Shown: piece after piece, positions 7,807-17,042 of the stretch
How the letters are laid out: each line of letters starts with the position of its first letter
Numbering within the stretch: position 1 is the first letter of the stretch
Source: Lachnospiraceae bacterium UBA4338
GTDB lineage: Bacteria > Bacillota > Clostridia > Lachnospirales > Lachnospiraceae
Reading direction: 5' to 3'
DNA length: 64,000 bases
NCBI GenBank assembly: GCA_002393735.1
Contig: DGTK01000017.1
Location: 111,847-175,846 of the forward strand
The notes under the pieces: generated by a model
The model's input: the letters and a program-made list of their open reading frames with translations, nothing else
Told to the model about the DNA's origin: nothing
Database searches by the model: none
Made by a program: the position numbers and the translations under genes

Positions 7807-9666
7807 ATGTATCTTGAAAAAATCAAAAAACCGAATGATATAAAAAAGATTCCTAAGAATGCTTTGCCTGATCTGGCACAGGAAATCAGGGAATTTCTGA
7901 TTAATTCTATCAGCATAACAGGTGGACACCTTGCTGCAAATCTTGGTGTTGTAGAACTTACAATGGCTCTTCATCTGGTTATGGATTTCCCGGAAGACAA
8001 GCTTATCTGGGATGTAGGACATCAGTGCTATACTCATAAAATACTTACCGGAAGAAAAGACGGTTTTGCCAATCTTCGTAAGTTTGGAGGCATGGCAGGC
8101 TTCCCTAAGACATCAGAGAGTGACTGTGATGCTTTTAATACAGGACACAGTTCCACATCCATTTCGGCAGGTCTTGGAATGGCTATGGCAAGAACGCTTG
8201 ACGGGAAGAACAATATGGTTGTATCTGTTATCGGAGATGGCTCCTTAACAGGTGGTATGGCATATGAAGCATTTAATAATGCAGCCAAGATGAATACACC
8301 ATTTATTATTATTCTTAATGATAATAATATGTCTATTTCTGAAAATGTTGGTGGTGTAAGTTCATACTTAAACAGCATAAGAACAGCAGAGGCTTATATA
8401 GATTTAAAGGATGAAGTTAAGGAGAGACTTGCCAGTGTGCCAAGAGGCGAAATGATGATTCATGGCATCTCTAAAGCAAAGTCCAAATTTAAGAATCTTG
8501 TAATTCCGGGCACTATTTTTGAAAGTATGGGAGTTACTTATTTAGGACCGGTGGACGGTCATGATATTAATGCCATTGTGAAGGTTTTAAAGAATGCCAA
8601 GAGATGTAAAACACCTGTTGTTGTTCATGTACTTACAAAGAAAGGAAAAGGCTTTGAACCTGCTGAGAAACATCCGGCAAGATTTCACGGCGCTGAACCT
8701 TTCCTGATTGAGAATGGTCTTCCTTCACATCCGAAGACCAAGCCTAATTATCAGGATATATTCTCTACGGTTATGTGTAAGATGGGCGGCATAAATGACA
8801 AGATTGTTGCCATTACCGCAGCGATGCCTGACGGAACCGGACTTAAGAGATTCAAGAATATGTATCCTGACAGATTCTTTGATGTGGGCATAGCCGAAGA
8901 GCATGCGGTAACCTTCGCAGCCGGTATGGCCATGGGTGGATATATTCCGATTTTTGCGGTTTATTCATCATTCTTACAAAGAGGATATGACCAGATTATT
9001 CACGATGTGTGCCTGCAAAAACTCCATGTGGTATTCGCCATAGACAGAGCAGGAATGGTGGGAAGTGATGGTGAGACGCACCAGGGTATTTTTGATCTTT
9101 CTTACCTTTCAAGCATTCCTAATCTTACAGTTATGGCACCCAAGAATAAATGGGAACTGGCGGACATGCTTAAATATGCCATAAGATATGACGGCCCTAT
9201 TGCCATAAGATATCCAAGAGGGGAAGCTTATGACGGACTGGAAGACCACAGATTAAGACTTACATATGGTAAGAGTGAAACCATATATGAAGGAGAGCGG
9301 GTGTGTCTTTATGCTGTGGGCAGCATGGTTAAAGAGGCAGTTGTTATAAGAGAAAGACTAATGGAAGAAGGTATTAACGCAGGTGTGGTAAATGCCAGAT
9401 TCGTTAAACCTATAGACTGTAAAACCATTGATAAAATCGCCAAGAAATATGAACTCATTGTCACAATGGAGGAGAATGTTCTAAACGGCGGATTCGGCGA
9501 GAAGGTGGACAGCTATATCGAAGAGAATTCTCTCAGCACCGGAGTGCTTAATATCGGTATCAATGATACATTCGTGGAACACGGCAGCGTGGATAAACTC
9601 TATGAAGTTGTAGGCATCGATGCGGATGCGGTTATAAAGAAAATCAAAGATAAATTACAGAAATAA
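7807..9666 (+). CDS. dxs: 1-deoxy-D-xylulose-5-phosphate synthase
   Basis: 619 residues, normal length. It condenses pyruvate and glyceraldehyde 3-phosphate with thiamine diphosphate to start the MEP isoprenoid pathway. Visible signatures are SITGGHLAANLGVVELT, WDVGHQCYTHKILTGR, the ThDP/Mg motif GDGSLTGG at residues 143-150 with NDNNMSIS following, the transketolase-like IAEEHAVTFAAGMA with the catalytic Glu near 364-365, and the C-terminal transketolase domain. It follows ispA by 11 bases, so isoprenoid precursor supply and chain elongation are co-transcribed. Confidence 0.96.
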   Translation: MYLEKIKKPNDIKKIPKNALPDLAQEIREFLINSISITGGHLAANLGVVELTMALHLVMDFPEDKLIWDVGHQCYTHKILTGRKDGFANLRKFGGMAGFPKTSESDCDAFNTGHSSTSISAGLGMAMARTLDGKNNMVVSVIGDGSLTGGMAYEAFNNAAKMNTPFIIILNDNNMSISENVGGVSSYLNSIRTAEAYIDLKDEVKERLASVPRGEMMIHGISKAKSKFKNLVIPGTIFESMGVTYLGPVDGHDINAIVKVLKNAKRCKTPVVVHVLTKKGKGFEPAEKHPARFHGAEPFLIENGLPSHPKTKPNYQDIFSTVMCKMGGINDKIVAITAAMPDGTGLKRFKNMYPDRFFDVGIAEEHAVTFAAGMAMGGYIPIFAVYSSFLQRGYDQIIHDVCLQKLHVVFAIDRAGMVGSDGETHQGIFDLSYLSSIPNLTVMAPKNKWELADMLKYAIRYDGPIAIRYPRGEAYDGLEDHRLRLTYGKSETIYEGERVCLYAVGSMVKEAVVIRERLMEEGINAGVVNARFVKPIDCKTIDKIAKKYELIVTMEENVLNGGFGEKVDSYIEENSLSTGVLNIGINDTFVEHGSVDKLYEVVGIDADAVIKKIKDKLQK

Positions 9667-9677
9667 ACAGGTATTGT

Positions 9678-10484
9678 ATGAAAGTAAGATTAGATGTGCT
9701 TTTGGTTAATCTTGGTCTTGCACCTTCAAGAGAAAAAGCCAAAGCAATAATAATGTCCGGTATTGTCTATGTGAACGGACAAAAGGAAGATAAATGCGGC
9801 GATACTTTTGATGATGAGACATCTAAAGTTGAAGTCAGGGGAAAGACTTTAAAATACGTAAGCCGTGGCGGTCTTAAACTGGAAAAGGCCATTGAGGTAT
9901 ATAATCTTAATTTTAACAATATGATATGTATGGATATAGGGGCTTCTACCGGCGGTTTTACAGACTGTATGCTGCAAAATGGTGCAGCCAAAGTATATTC
10001 CATAGATGTGGGACACGGACAACTTGACTGGCGTTTAAGAAATGATGAAAGAGTAGTCTGCATGGAAAAAACAAATTTCAGATATCTTACCAAAGCAGAT
10101 ATTCCTGATAAAATTGATTTTGCATCATGTGACGTATCCTTCATTTCACTTGATAAAATCCTGCCACCTGCCTATGATATACTTGAAGACGGGGCTGAAA
10201 TGGTTTGTTTAATAAAGCCTCAGTTTGAGACAAGTAAGGATAAGGTTGGTAAAAAGGGAGTAGTCAGAGACAAGTACGTTCATAAAGAAGTAATCAAAAA
10301 GGTTATGGATATAAGTCTTGAAACAGGGTTTGGAATTCTTAATCTTGATTATTCGCCAATAAGAGGGCCGGAAGGCAATATAGAATATCTTTTATATTTA
10401 AAGAAAAATGGAGAAAGTATGGATAATCTTTCTGAATTAATTGAAGAAAAGGTAAGATTATCTCATGAAGAACTGGACAGTTAG
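9678..10484 (+). CDS. tlyA: TlyA-family rRNA 2'-O-methyltransferase (hemolysin-like, YqxC)
   Basis: 268 residues with an N-terminal S4 RNA-binding domain (RLDVLLVNLGLAPSREKAKAIIMSGIV split over residues 3-30) and a C-terminal FtsJ-like Rossmann methyltransferase (MDIGASTGGFTDCML, SIDVGHGQLDWRL, ASCDVSFISLDKILP). The family includes mycobacterial TlyA, which methylates ribose in 16S and 23S rRNA. The hemolysin name is historical. Position between dxs and nadK matches Bacillus yqxC. The substrate here is inferred only from the family. Confidence 0.92.
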   Translation: MKVRLDVLLVNLGLAPSREKAKAIIMSGIVYVNGQKEDKCGDTFDDETSKVEVRGKTLKYVSRGGLKLEKAIEVYNLNFNNMICMDIGASTGGFTDCMLQNGAAKVYSIDVGHGQLDWRLRNDERVVCMEKTNFRYLTKADIPDKIDFASCDVSFISLDKILPPAYDILEDGAEMVCLIKPQFETSKDKVGKKGVVRDKYVHKEVIKKVMDISLETGFGILNLDYSPIRGPEGNIEYLLYLKKNGESMDNLSELIEEKVRLSHEELDS

Positions 10485-10492
10485 GGGAAGTT

Positions 10493-11344
10493 ATGAGGAA
10501 ATTTGCGGTTATATGCAATATTGAAAAAGATATTAATGGAGGCCTGTGCGATCAGGTCTGCGATTATCTTGAAGAAAAAGATTGCGAATATTGCAAAATT
10601 ACATATACAAACAGATTCGCCTCTGAGGAATCTCTGGACAGGGATTATGACGCAGAAGGAGCAATAGTTCTTGGAGGTGATGGAACCATTCTTAGAACTG
10701 TAAGATTCCTTGGGGATCGTCAGATACCTATTCTGGGTATAAATTTGGGTCATTTAGGCTATTTAACTTCCGTAGATAAAAAAGAATACAGGCTTGCCAT
10801 TGATAAGCTTATTGATGATGATTACGATATCAGCGAGCGTATGCTCATCAGAGGCTTTATCAAAAGAGATGGCGAAGTAATTAAAACTGTGGATTCACTT
10901 AATGATATTGTTATATCAAGAAGTGGTACATTATCCACCCTCAATTATGATATTATTGTTAATGGCAGGATGCTTAAGAGTTATTCGGCGGATGGTGTTA
11001 TTCTGTCAACGCCAACCGGTTCAACTGCTTATAATCTTTCAGCAGGAGGACCTATAGCATTCCCTGAGGGTAAACTCATTATTGTTACTCCTGTTTCGCC
11101 TCATACACTTATGAACAGAAGTATCATATTTAATGCCAGCGACGAAGTGGTTATTAAGATTGGCGCTCCTCATGACATAAAAGAAGGACAGAGCGTATCT
11201 GTAAGTTTCGATGGTGGAGAGGATGTTATTCTTAAGACCGGTGATGAAATATATGCATCAAGTTCTGCTGAAAAAGTTAAGCTTGTTTTAATTAAAGAAC
11301 AAAGCTTCCTGGATGTTCTTTATACCAAAATGAAAGAAAATTAA
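10493..11344 (+). CDS. nadK: NAD kinase
   Basis: 283 residues; phosphorylates NAD to NADP. It has the family motifs VLGGDGTILRTVR near residue 60, GINLGHLGYLT near 82, and the NAD-binding block TPTGSTAYNLSAGGPI near 170, followed by PVSPHTLMNRSI. The gene follows tlyA by 8 bases with GGGGAA before the ATG, and argR begins 2 bases after it, so all lie on one transcript. Confidence 0.95.
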   Translation: MRKFAVICNIEKDINGGLCDQVCDYLEEKDCEYCKITYTNRFASEESLDRDYDAEGAIVLGGDGTILRTVRFLGDRQIPILGINLGHLGYLTSVDKKEYRLAIDKLIDDDYDISERMLIRGFIKRDGEVIKTVDSLNDIVISRSGTLSTLNYDIIVNGRMLKSYSADGVILSTPTGSTAYNLSAGGPIAFPEGKLIIVTPVSPHTLMNRSIIFNASDEVVIKIGAPHDIKEGQSVSVSFDGGEDVILKTGDEIYASSSAEKVKLVLIKEQSFLDVLYTKMKEN

Positions 11345-11346
11345 AC

Positions 11347-11784
11347 ATGAAAAATTCAAGACAGGAAAAAATAATTGAATTAATTAATAAATTTGATATA
11401 GAAACTCAGGAAGAATTATGTACAAAATTGTCTGAAGAGGGGTATAATGTTACTCAGGCGACTGTATCAAGAGATATAAGAGCCTTAAATCTTGTTAAAA
11501 AAAGTTCAGATAATAAGAGACAGAAATATTCTGTTAATATTGCACAGGATGAAAGCAATATTAAATATCAAAGAATAATATATGATGGGGTTGTTTCAAT
11601 GGATACAGCCCAGAATATTCTGGTTATTAAGACCAGATCCGGAATGGCAATGGCGGTTGCGGCGGCAATTGATAATCTGAATATAGAGAAGATAATCGGT
11701 TCCATTGCAGGTGATGATACCATCATGGCAGCCTGTAAAACTTCGGAAGATGCCAAACTTGTTTGTGAGATGTTGAATAATTAA
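11347..11784 (+). CDS. argR: Arginine repressor ArgR/AhrC
   Basis: 145 residues, typical for ArgR. The N-terminal winged helix (RQEKIIELINKFDIETQEEL, then VTQATVSRDIRALNLVK) binds DNA. The C-terminal oligomerisation and arginine-binding domain shows VIKTRSGMAMAVAAAID and IAGDDTIMAACKT, with the GDDT block that contacts arginine. The Bacillus homologue AhrC represses arginine synthesis and activates catabolism. Position between nadK and recN is conserved in Firmicutes, although here another gene intervenes before recN. Confidence 0.94.
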   Translation: MKNSRQEKIIELINKFDIETQEELCTKLSEEGYNVTQATVSRDIRALNLVKKSSDNKRQKYSVNIAQDESNIKYQRIIYDGVVSMDTAQNILVIKTRSGMAMAVAAAIDNLNIEKIIGSIAGDDTIMAACKTSEDAKLVCEMLNN

Positions 11785-11801
11785 TTTAAGAGGTTTTTAT
11801 C

Positions 11802-13934
11802 ATGACACTTAAAAAATTTATAACAATTGTTTCTTTGTACAGCGTAGCGCTTATAATCTGCATATTCTGCTTAAAGCCATTTGCAAATATGCTCAAGACG
11901 CCTGTAGATATTAATACTGTATCCGACTGGTCCACATTTAAGAGCGGTACCAGAGTTAAAGGTGATATCACAATTGTTTATGATTGTTATTTTAGAAAAA
12001 CTGCAGGTAATTATGTTGCAGGTACCATTGAAGCTCAGGACAAGGATTCCGTAAGAGGTTATTTTATTACTAATGGTAATTTCACTGAGGATAATACACA
12101 GTATGAAATTACTCAGTATTTAACATATACATCTCCAAGGAAATATTATAAGACTTTAGATGCCATGACGGCTGAAATGAGAGCATGGGAAAAAGAATCA
12201 TCTATTGAACCTGTTTCTTATGATGGCTTCTTAACAACAACATTTCATGTTGATGGATATCTGGTAAAGATTTCAGGTAAGGAAAAAGAATCTGCAATCA
12301 GTTATCTTAACCTTGCAGGAATGGCTACATATGATGCAGAAAAGGCTCTTGTTCCTTATAAGATTAAGCAGGTACAAATATGGATTCCTGCAACATTTTT
12401 AGGAATTGCTTTATTATGCATAGTGGCAGCAACTCTTCTTCTTGTAATTCGTAAGAAAGTTGTTGAAAACGGTATTACACTTCCCGGAGAGAAGGCTCCT
12501 GCATATAAAGATGATTATGATATTAAAGATACAGATGATATCTTTAGAACACCGGCTCCTTCATTGGCCAAGAAGAGCAGTCCTAAACCATCTGCGCCTT
12601 CCTTTGCCAGGAAGAATGGGCCTAAAGCAGAAGAACCAAAGGTTGACCCTATTGTTGTACCTCGTTCTCCTGTTATGAAGTCAATTATTGAAGAAGAAAA
12701 AGAAGAAAAAGAGGCTGCTTTGGAGCAGGCTAAAGAGGAAGAACTTGCAAGATATCTTGTAGGCAATGATGGCGGTGTAGTTATTGATACCGAGGAAGAA
12801 GAAGATACATATGTTGTTCCTTCATTAGAGGAATATGCTAAAGAATATAAGGAAAATGGCGGTGAAACAATTGGAGCCAATATATTTAAACAGGCTCAGA
12901 ATGAGGCTGCAAAGTCTCCATATGAGACAACTGTTGATGAGAGTGCTTTATTTGGAACTGCTGTAATTGGTGCAACTGCGGCTTCTGCAGCTGGTACATC
13001 TACAGCAAGCACATCTACAGGCAGTACGTCCTCATTTAGCTCTATGGGATCATTCTCATCGGCCGGTTCATTTACATCAGCAGGATCATTTACATCAGCT
13101 GGTTCATTCTCATCAGCCGGATCCTTCTCATCAGCTTCCGGTTCTGCTACAAGTAATAATTATGGCTTTGGTAATACCAAGACATCAACAAAGAAGGAAA
13201 CTTATGGAAGCGCATTACTTGGCGCTGCACCTAAGAGACTTGCAAATTATGATGATGAACCTGAACCGGTTAAAACATTTGCTAATTATGATGATGAACC
13301 ATCCACAGAAAGCACATTTGTTGATACTCCTGTAAGTCTTGCTGAAATAGAAGCAGATAATCCGTATATTGTACATAATACTCCAAGTTATTCGAAAGAG
13401 GAGAAGTCCAACTTTGGAAGTGCTTTACTTAAGAAAGACGGAGTACCTTTATTTGCATCATCTACTCCAACTTATCCGTCAGGAGAAGGAACTCCTTTTG
13501 GTTCATACAGTGGTCAGGAAACCTTTAGTGCGGCAAGTTCAATTCCGCCTTCAGGCTTCAGTGCAAATAGTGATTCATACAGTAATTCATTTACAGTTTC
13601 TGAGAATAATGTATCCAGTACAGCAACCGGTGGTGGTACATATGGAACCAATTCATATGGTTCATCGATTAAAGGATTCTCAGCATTTAAACCGGGTGTT
13701 AAACCTGCAGGTCTCAAGAATAAACCTGCCACATCTTCTAATGATAATATTGGCAGTAGTTTATATAATAAGTCCAGGAATACCGGAGTTTCCAACGATA
13801 TTTACGGACAAAGCTTATTCAATTCAGCAATGGGTTCAACATATATTCCTCCAAAGCGTAAGGATGAGGAAGATGATGGATATGTTGCCAAGAAGAGCTA
13901 TGGTATAGGAAAGAAGAAAACTGAAGAAGAATAA
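11802..13934 (+). CDS. Unrecognised two-TM membrane protein with long Ser/Gly/Glu-rich tail
   Basis: A 710-residue protein of no family I recognise. A first hydrophobic segment lies at about residues 5-27, followed by an outside domain of about 160 residues and a second transmembrane segment at about 192-216. The remaining ~490 residues are probably cytoplasmic and of low complexity: an acidic Glu/Lys stretch, five GSF[ST]SA repeats (residues 416-445), two ANYDDEP repeats, and repeated short motifs such as YGSALLG, FGSALLK, IGSSLYN and YGQSLFN. A similar motif, FGSSLLK, occurs in the SHOCT-repeat protein at 45889-47589. A tail of this kind suggests a docking or scaffold role, but this is inference. 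It sits between argR and recN, where most Firmicutes have nothing. Confidence 0.85.
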   Translation: MTLKKFITIVSLYSVALIICIFCLKPFANMLKTPVDINTVSDWSTFKSGTRVKGDITIVYDCYFRKTAGNYVAGTIEAQDKDSVRGYFITNGNFTEDNTQYEITQYLTYTSPRKYYKTLDAMTAEMRAWEKESSIEPVSYDGFLTTTFHVDGYLVKISGKEKESAISYLNLAGMATYDAEKALVPYKIKQVQIWIPATFLGIALLCIVAATLLLVIRKKVVENGITLPGEKAPAYKDDYDIKDTDDIFRTPAPSLAKKSSPKPSAPSFARKNGPKAEEPKVDPIVVPRSPVMKSIIEEEKEEKEAALEQAKEEELARYLVGNDGGVVIDTEEEEDTYVVPSLEEYAKEYKENGGETIGANIFKQAQNEAAKSPYETTVDESALFGTAVIGATAASAAGTSTASTSTGSTSSFSSMGSFSSAGSFTSAGSFTSAGSFSSAGSFSSASGSATSNNYGFGNTKTSTKKETYGSALLGAAPKRLANYDDEPEPVKTFANYDDEPSTESTFVDTPVSLAEIEADNPYIVHNTPSYSKEEKSNFGSALLKKDGVPLFASSTPTYPSGEGTPFGSYSGQETFSAASSIPPSGFSANSDSYSNSFTVSENNVSSTATGGGTYGTNSYGSSIKGFSAFKPGVKPAGLKNKPATSSNDNIGSSLYNKSRNTGVSNDIYGQSLFNSAMGSTYIPPKRKDEEDDGYVAKKSYGIGKKKTEEE
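13047..13136 (+). repeat. Five tandem 18-bp repeats inside the 710-residue membrane protein gene
   Basis: Five consecutive 18-base units, each encoding Gly-Ser-Phe-[Ser/Thr]-Ser-Ala, with synonymous changes between units (GGA/GGT, TTC/TTT, TCA/ACA). They stay in frame, so slippage would change tail length by six residues. Confidence 0.9.
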
Positions 13935-13971
13935 TAACATAATGCCTTGAAATGAGAGATTAGGAGGAGTT

Positions 13972-15642
13972 ATGTTAGAACATGTTCATATTGTTAATTT
14001 TGTCTTAATAGACGATGTTGATATTGATTTCGGCCCGGGTCTCAACATATTAACCGGTGAGACCGGTGCCGGTAAATCTATTATTCTTGGTTCTATTAAT
14101 CTGGCTTTGGGTGCCAAGGCTGACAAGAATTACATTCGTAAAGGCGCTGATTATGCTTATATTGAAATGGTATTTTCAATTGATAATGAAAAGCAGAAAG
14201 AAGTGCTTCAGAGTCTAGATATTTATCCGGATGACAATTTAATAGTAATCTCACGAAAAATCATGGAGAATAAGTCTATTGCAAGAGTTTGTGGTGAAGC
14301 TGTAAGTAATCATAATCTTAAACTTATTTCCTCCATTTTTCTTGATGTCTATGGACAGAGGGATTATCAGGTTCTTTTAAGAAATGAAATGCATATTTCC
14401 ATTCTTGATGATTATATTGGTACTGATTTAAACAGCACTTTATCTGATTATAAGAATGCTTATGAAGACTATCTTAAAGTTAAAAGTGCTTTGGCTGATT
14501 GTGAAGCAATGCTAAAGAATAAAGATAAGGAAATGTCACTTCTTGAATACCAGATAGATGAGATAGAAAAGGCTAATCTTCATAAAGGTGAAGAAGAAGA
14601 GATTAAGGCTTTTCTTGATGTTGCAGAAAATTCCAAGAAGATTCTTGATGTTTTAAATAAAGTCAATTTCAATTTAAAAGATAATAATGTTTCAGTTTCA
14701 TCCCTTATGAATGATTCGCTAAAAGAAGTATCAATGATAAGCGATATTTCAAAAGACTTAAATGAAATATATAAGGGTCTGTCTGATGCTGATGCAATTC
14801 TCTCAGATATCGGAAGAAAATGTGATATAGTTGCAGAGTCTCTTGATTTGGATCCTGCATCTTTGGAAGAAGCAAGAGAGAGATATAATCTTATTGATGA
14901 ACTTGAAAGAAAATACGGAAATACCATAGATGATGTGCTTTTATACCTAAATAAAATAAAAGCAGATTATGATAAGTTTACTGATATTGAGAATCTCTAT
15001 AATGAGACAAATCTTAAACTTAAAAAGGCATTTGATAAACTTCAGACTAAAGGAAATAAACTTACTGAACTAAGGAAAAAGAAAGCACTTCTGCTTGAAA
15101 AAGAGATTATTAAAGTATTAAAAGAACTTAATTTTAATGATTCCAGATTCCAGATAAGCATCAGTCCTTTAGATGATTATGGTCAGGATGGAATAGATGA
15201 TGTTGTATTTTTAGTTGCTACCAATAAAGGTGAAGATTTAAAAGAAGTATCCTTTGTGGCAAGTGGTGGTGAATTATCAAGAATTATGCTGGCTATTAAG
15301 AGTGTTACTGCAGATAATGATAATACGGGAACCCTGATATTCGATGAAATCGATTCGGGTATAAGCGGTAATGCAGCATGGAGTGTAGGTAAGAAACTTA
15401 AGGAAATAGCATCAAATCATCAGGTTTTATGTATTACGCATCTTCCTCAGATTGCAGCTATGTCTGACAAGCATTTCTATATCCTTAAAGAAGAGGAAAA
15501 GGGTAAGACGGTTACTCATATAAATGTGCTTGATGAAGAAGGAATTTTTGAAGAGATAGCGAGACTTAGTGGCGGAGGTGCTTCGTCAAAACTTCAGATG
15601 GAGAGTGCGAAGGAACTGAGAGAGAGGGCGAAGGAGTTTTAA
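13972..15642 (+). CDS. recN: DNA repair protein RecN
   Basis: 556 residues, normal for RecN, the SMC-like ATPase that acts early in double-strand break repair. The Walker A TGETGAGKS is at residues 28-36 after the opening HVHIVNFVLIDDVDIDF. A long central coiled coil follows, then the ABC signature ASGGELSRIMLAIK, the Walker B LIFDEIDSGISG and the switch VLCITHLPQIAAMSD. A strong ribosome binding site (GGAGGAG) precedes the ATG. It is the last gene of the yqhY-recN cluster. Confidence 0.96.
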   Translation: MLEHVHIVNFVLIDDVDIDFGPGLNILTGETGAGKSIILGSINLALGAKADKNYIRKGADYAYIEMVFSIDNEKQKEVLQSLDIYPDDNLIVISRKIMENKSIARVCGEAVSNHNLKLISSIFLDVYGQRDYQVLLRNEMHISILDDYIGTDLNSTLSDYKNAYEDYLKVKSALADCEAMLKNKDKEMSLLEYQIDEIEKANLHKGEEEEIKAFLDVAENSKKILDVLNKVNFNLKDNNVSVSSLMNDSLKEVSMISDISKDLNEIYKGLSDADAILSDIGRKCDIVAESLDLDPASLEEARERYNLIDELERKYGNTIDDVLLYLNKIKADYDKFTDIENLYNETNLKLKKAFDKLQTKGNKLTELRKKKALLLEKEIIKVLKELNFNDSRFQISISPLDDYGQDGIDDVVFLVATNKGEDLKEVSFVASGGELSRIMLAIKSVTADNDNTGTLIFDEIDSGISGNAAWSVGKKLKEIASNHQVLCITHLPQIAAMSDKHFYILKEEEKGKTVTHINVLDEEGIFEEIARLSGGGASSKLQMESAKELRERAKEF

Positions 15643-15659
15643 AGTTTAGGCTTTGTTCA

Positions 15660-15746
15660 AGCGCGTCGTCCAAAACTACTCTCCCAAAAGCTCATTGCTG
15701 CAAGCAGCACAGGATCGCTTTTGTGAGAGCATTTTGTCCTAGCGCT
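15660..15746. repeat. 87-base imperfect palindrome after recN
   Basis: The segment folds on itself: AGCGC, CAAAA, CTCTC and AAAAGC in the left arm have complements GCTTTT, GAGAG, TTTTG and GCGCT in the right arm, around a central TGCTG-CAAG-CAGCA hairpin. It is richer in GC than its surroundings. It lies just after the recN stop and before a separate bidirectional terminator, so it is an extra element. It could be a REP/MITE-like repeat or a structured RNA end; no second copy was seen in this window. Confidence 0.6.
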
Positions 15747-15784
15747 AAGTGGAAGAAGTTGTTTAGGAAGGTCGATATTGAAAT

Positions 15785-15820
15785 TAAAAAATGGCAGAGA
15801 TTAAATTCTCTGCCATTATT
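15785..15820 (-). terminator. Terminator for ilvE, possibly bidirectional with recN
   Basis: AATGGCAGAGA at 15790-15800 pairs perfectly with TCTCTGCCATT at 15807-15817 around a 6-base loop. The minus-strand side is followed by a T-run (AAATTAAAAA on the plus strand), suited to ending ilvE. The plus side is only AT-rich. Confidence 0.85.
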
Positions 15821-15840
15821 TATTGGTTTAAATGTTTTAA

Positions 15841-16866
15841 TTATTTAATAACTTTAATCCATCCTTCAGGAGCTTCGATTTCACATCTCTGGATTCCTGT
15901 AAGAGTATCATAAATCTTCTTGGTCCATGGTCCCATTTCTTCCATTCCGCTTGGGAAGAGGATATCTGTACCGTGATCGTTGATTCTGCCTACTGGAGAA
16001 ACAACAGCAGCTGTACCGCACAGACCACATTCTGCAAAGTCCTTAACTTCATCGAAGTATACTTCTCTGCATTCAACCTTCATGCCAAGATAGTGCTCAG
16101 CAACATACATGATGCTTCTTCTTGTGATTGAAGGTAAGATTGAATCTGACTTAGGAGTAACAAGTGTACCATCTTTGGTAACGAAGATGAAGTTAGCTCC
16201 ACCTGTTTCTTCAACCTTTGTTCTTGTTTTTGCATCCAGGTACATATTCTCAGCATATCCTTCTCTGTGAGCAATCTGAATAGGATGGAGGCTCATTGCA
16301 TAGTTAAGACCAGCCTTGATATGTCCTGTACCATTAGGAGCGGCTCTGTCGAAATCAGATACCTTAATTGAGATTGGCTTAGCGCCACCCTTGAAGTATG
16401 GTCCAACAGGTGTAACTAAAATTCTGAATTCATATTCATCAGCCGGCTTAACACCGATAACAGGGTTGGTACCAATCATAAATGGTCTTAAGTAAAGAGA
16501 AGCACCTGTTCCGAATGGTGGAACGAAATCCTTGTTTGCTGCGATAACTTTCTCTACAGCATCAATAAATCTGTCTTCCGGGAATGGTGGCATCTCAAGT
16601 CTGATAGCTGAATCATACATTCTCTTTGCATTCATATCAGGTCTGAAGCAGACAATGTTGCCATCCTTGGTATAATATGCTTTTAATCCTTCAAAGCAGG
16701 ACTGTGAATACTGGAATACACATGCGCACTCATTAAGCACGATATTGGAGTCGCTAATAATAGCGCCGTCATCCCACTTTCCGTCTTTGAACTTAGATAC
16801 ATAACGATAATCACATTCAATATAGCCAAATCCTAAATTGGCCCAATCAATGTTCTTAGAACTCAT
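15841..16866 (-). CDS. ilvE: Branched-chain amino acid aminotransferase
   Basis: 341 residues of the class IV PLP aminotransferase family (BCAT type II), interconverting Leu/Ile/Val and their 2-oxo acids with glutamate. It opens with WANLGFGYIECDYRYV; SCFEGLKAYYTKDGNIVCFRP lies near the N-terminus; the PLP lysine is likely in HIKAGLNYAMSL; the TGGANFIFV and CGTAAVVSPVG blocks bind the PLP phosphate. An AAAGGAGGAA ribosome binding site precedes ATG 16866. It is monocistronic, with its own promoter and terminator, and divergent from the CofE-like gene. Confidence 0.95.
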   Translation of the reverse strand: MSSKNIDWANLGFGYIECDYRYVSKFKDGKWDDGAIISDSNIVLNECACVFQYSQSCFEGLKAYYTKDGNIVCFRPDMNAKRMYDSAIRLEMPPFPEDRFIDAVEKVIAANKDFVPPFGTGASLYLRPFMIGTNPVIGVKPADEYEFRILVTPVGPYFKGGAKPISIKVSDFDRAAPNGTGHIKAGLNYAMSLHPIQIAHREGYAENMYLDAKTRTKVEETGGANFIFVTKDGTLVTPKSDSILPSITRRSIMYVAEHYLGMKVECREVYFDEVKDFAECGLCGTAAVVSPVGRINDHGTDILFPSGMEEMGPWTKKIYDTLTGIQRCEIEAPEGWIKVIK

Positions 16867-16903
16867 TTTAAGTTCCTCCTTTCATTTATTAAAAATCCTA
16901 TCC

Positions 16904-16933
16904 ATTATACACCTATTAAATTATCCTTTGCAA
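16904..16933 (-). promoter_or_regulatory. Sigma-A-type promoter for ilvE
   Basis: On the minus strand TTGCAA (16928-16933), an 18-base spacer and TATAAT (16904-16909) lie about 40 bases upstream of the ilvE start codon. No T-box or other leader is visible. Confidence 0.7.
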
Positions 16934-16950
16934 GTAGGGAAAATATAGGT

Positions 16951-16979
16951 TTGCTTATGTTTATTAAATGTATTATAAT
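16951..16979 (+). promoter_or_regulatory. Sigma-A-type promoter for the CofE-like gene
   Basis: TTGCTT at 16951-16956, a 17-base spacer and TATAAT at 16974-16979, divergent from the ilvE promoter. Confidence 0.65.
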
Positions 16980-17042
16980 TATTAAAGTCGCAAAATTACC
17001 TGATTTTGTGTAATATATACGTTTTTATAAGGAGATGTGATT

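Noticed and set aside
12967..13908. Two open frames in another frame of the 710-residue membrane protein gene
   Set aside because: They arise from the repetitive Ser/Gly/Asp-rich coding region, have His/Gln/Leu-rich nonsense composition and no ribosome binding site.
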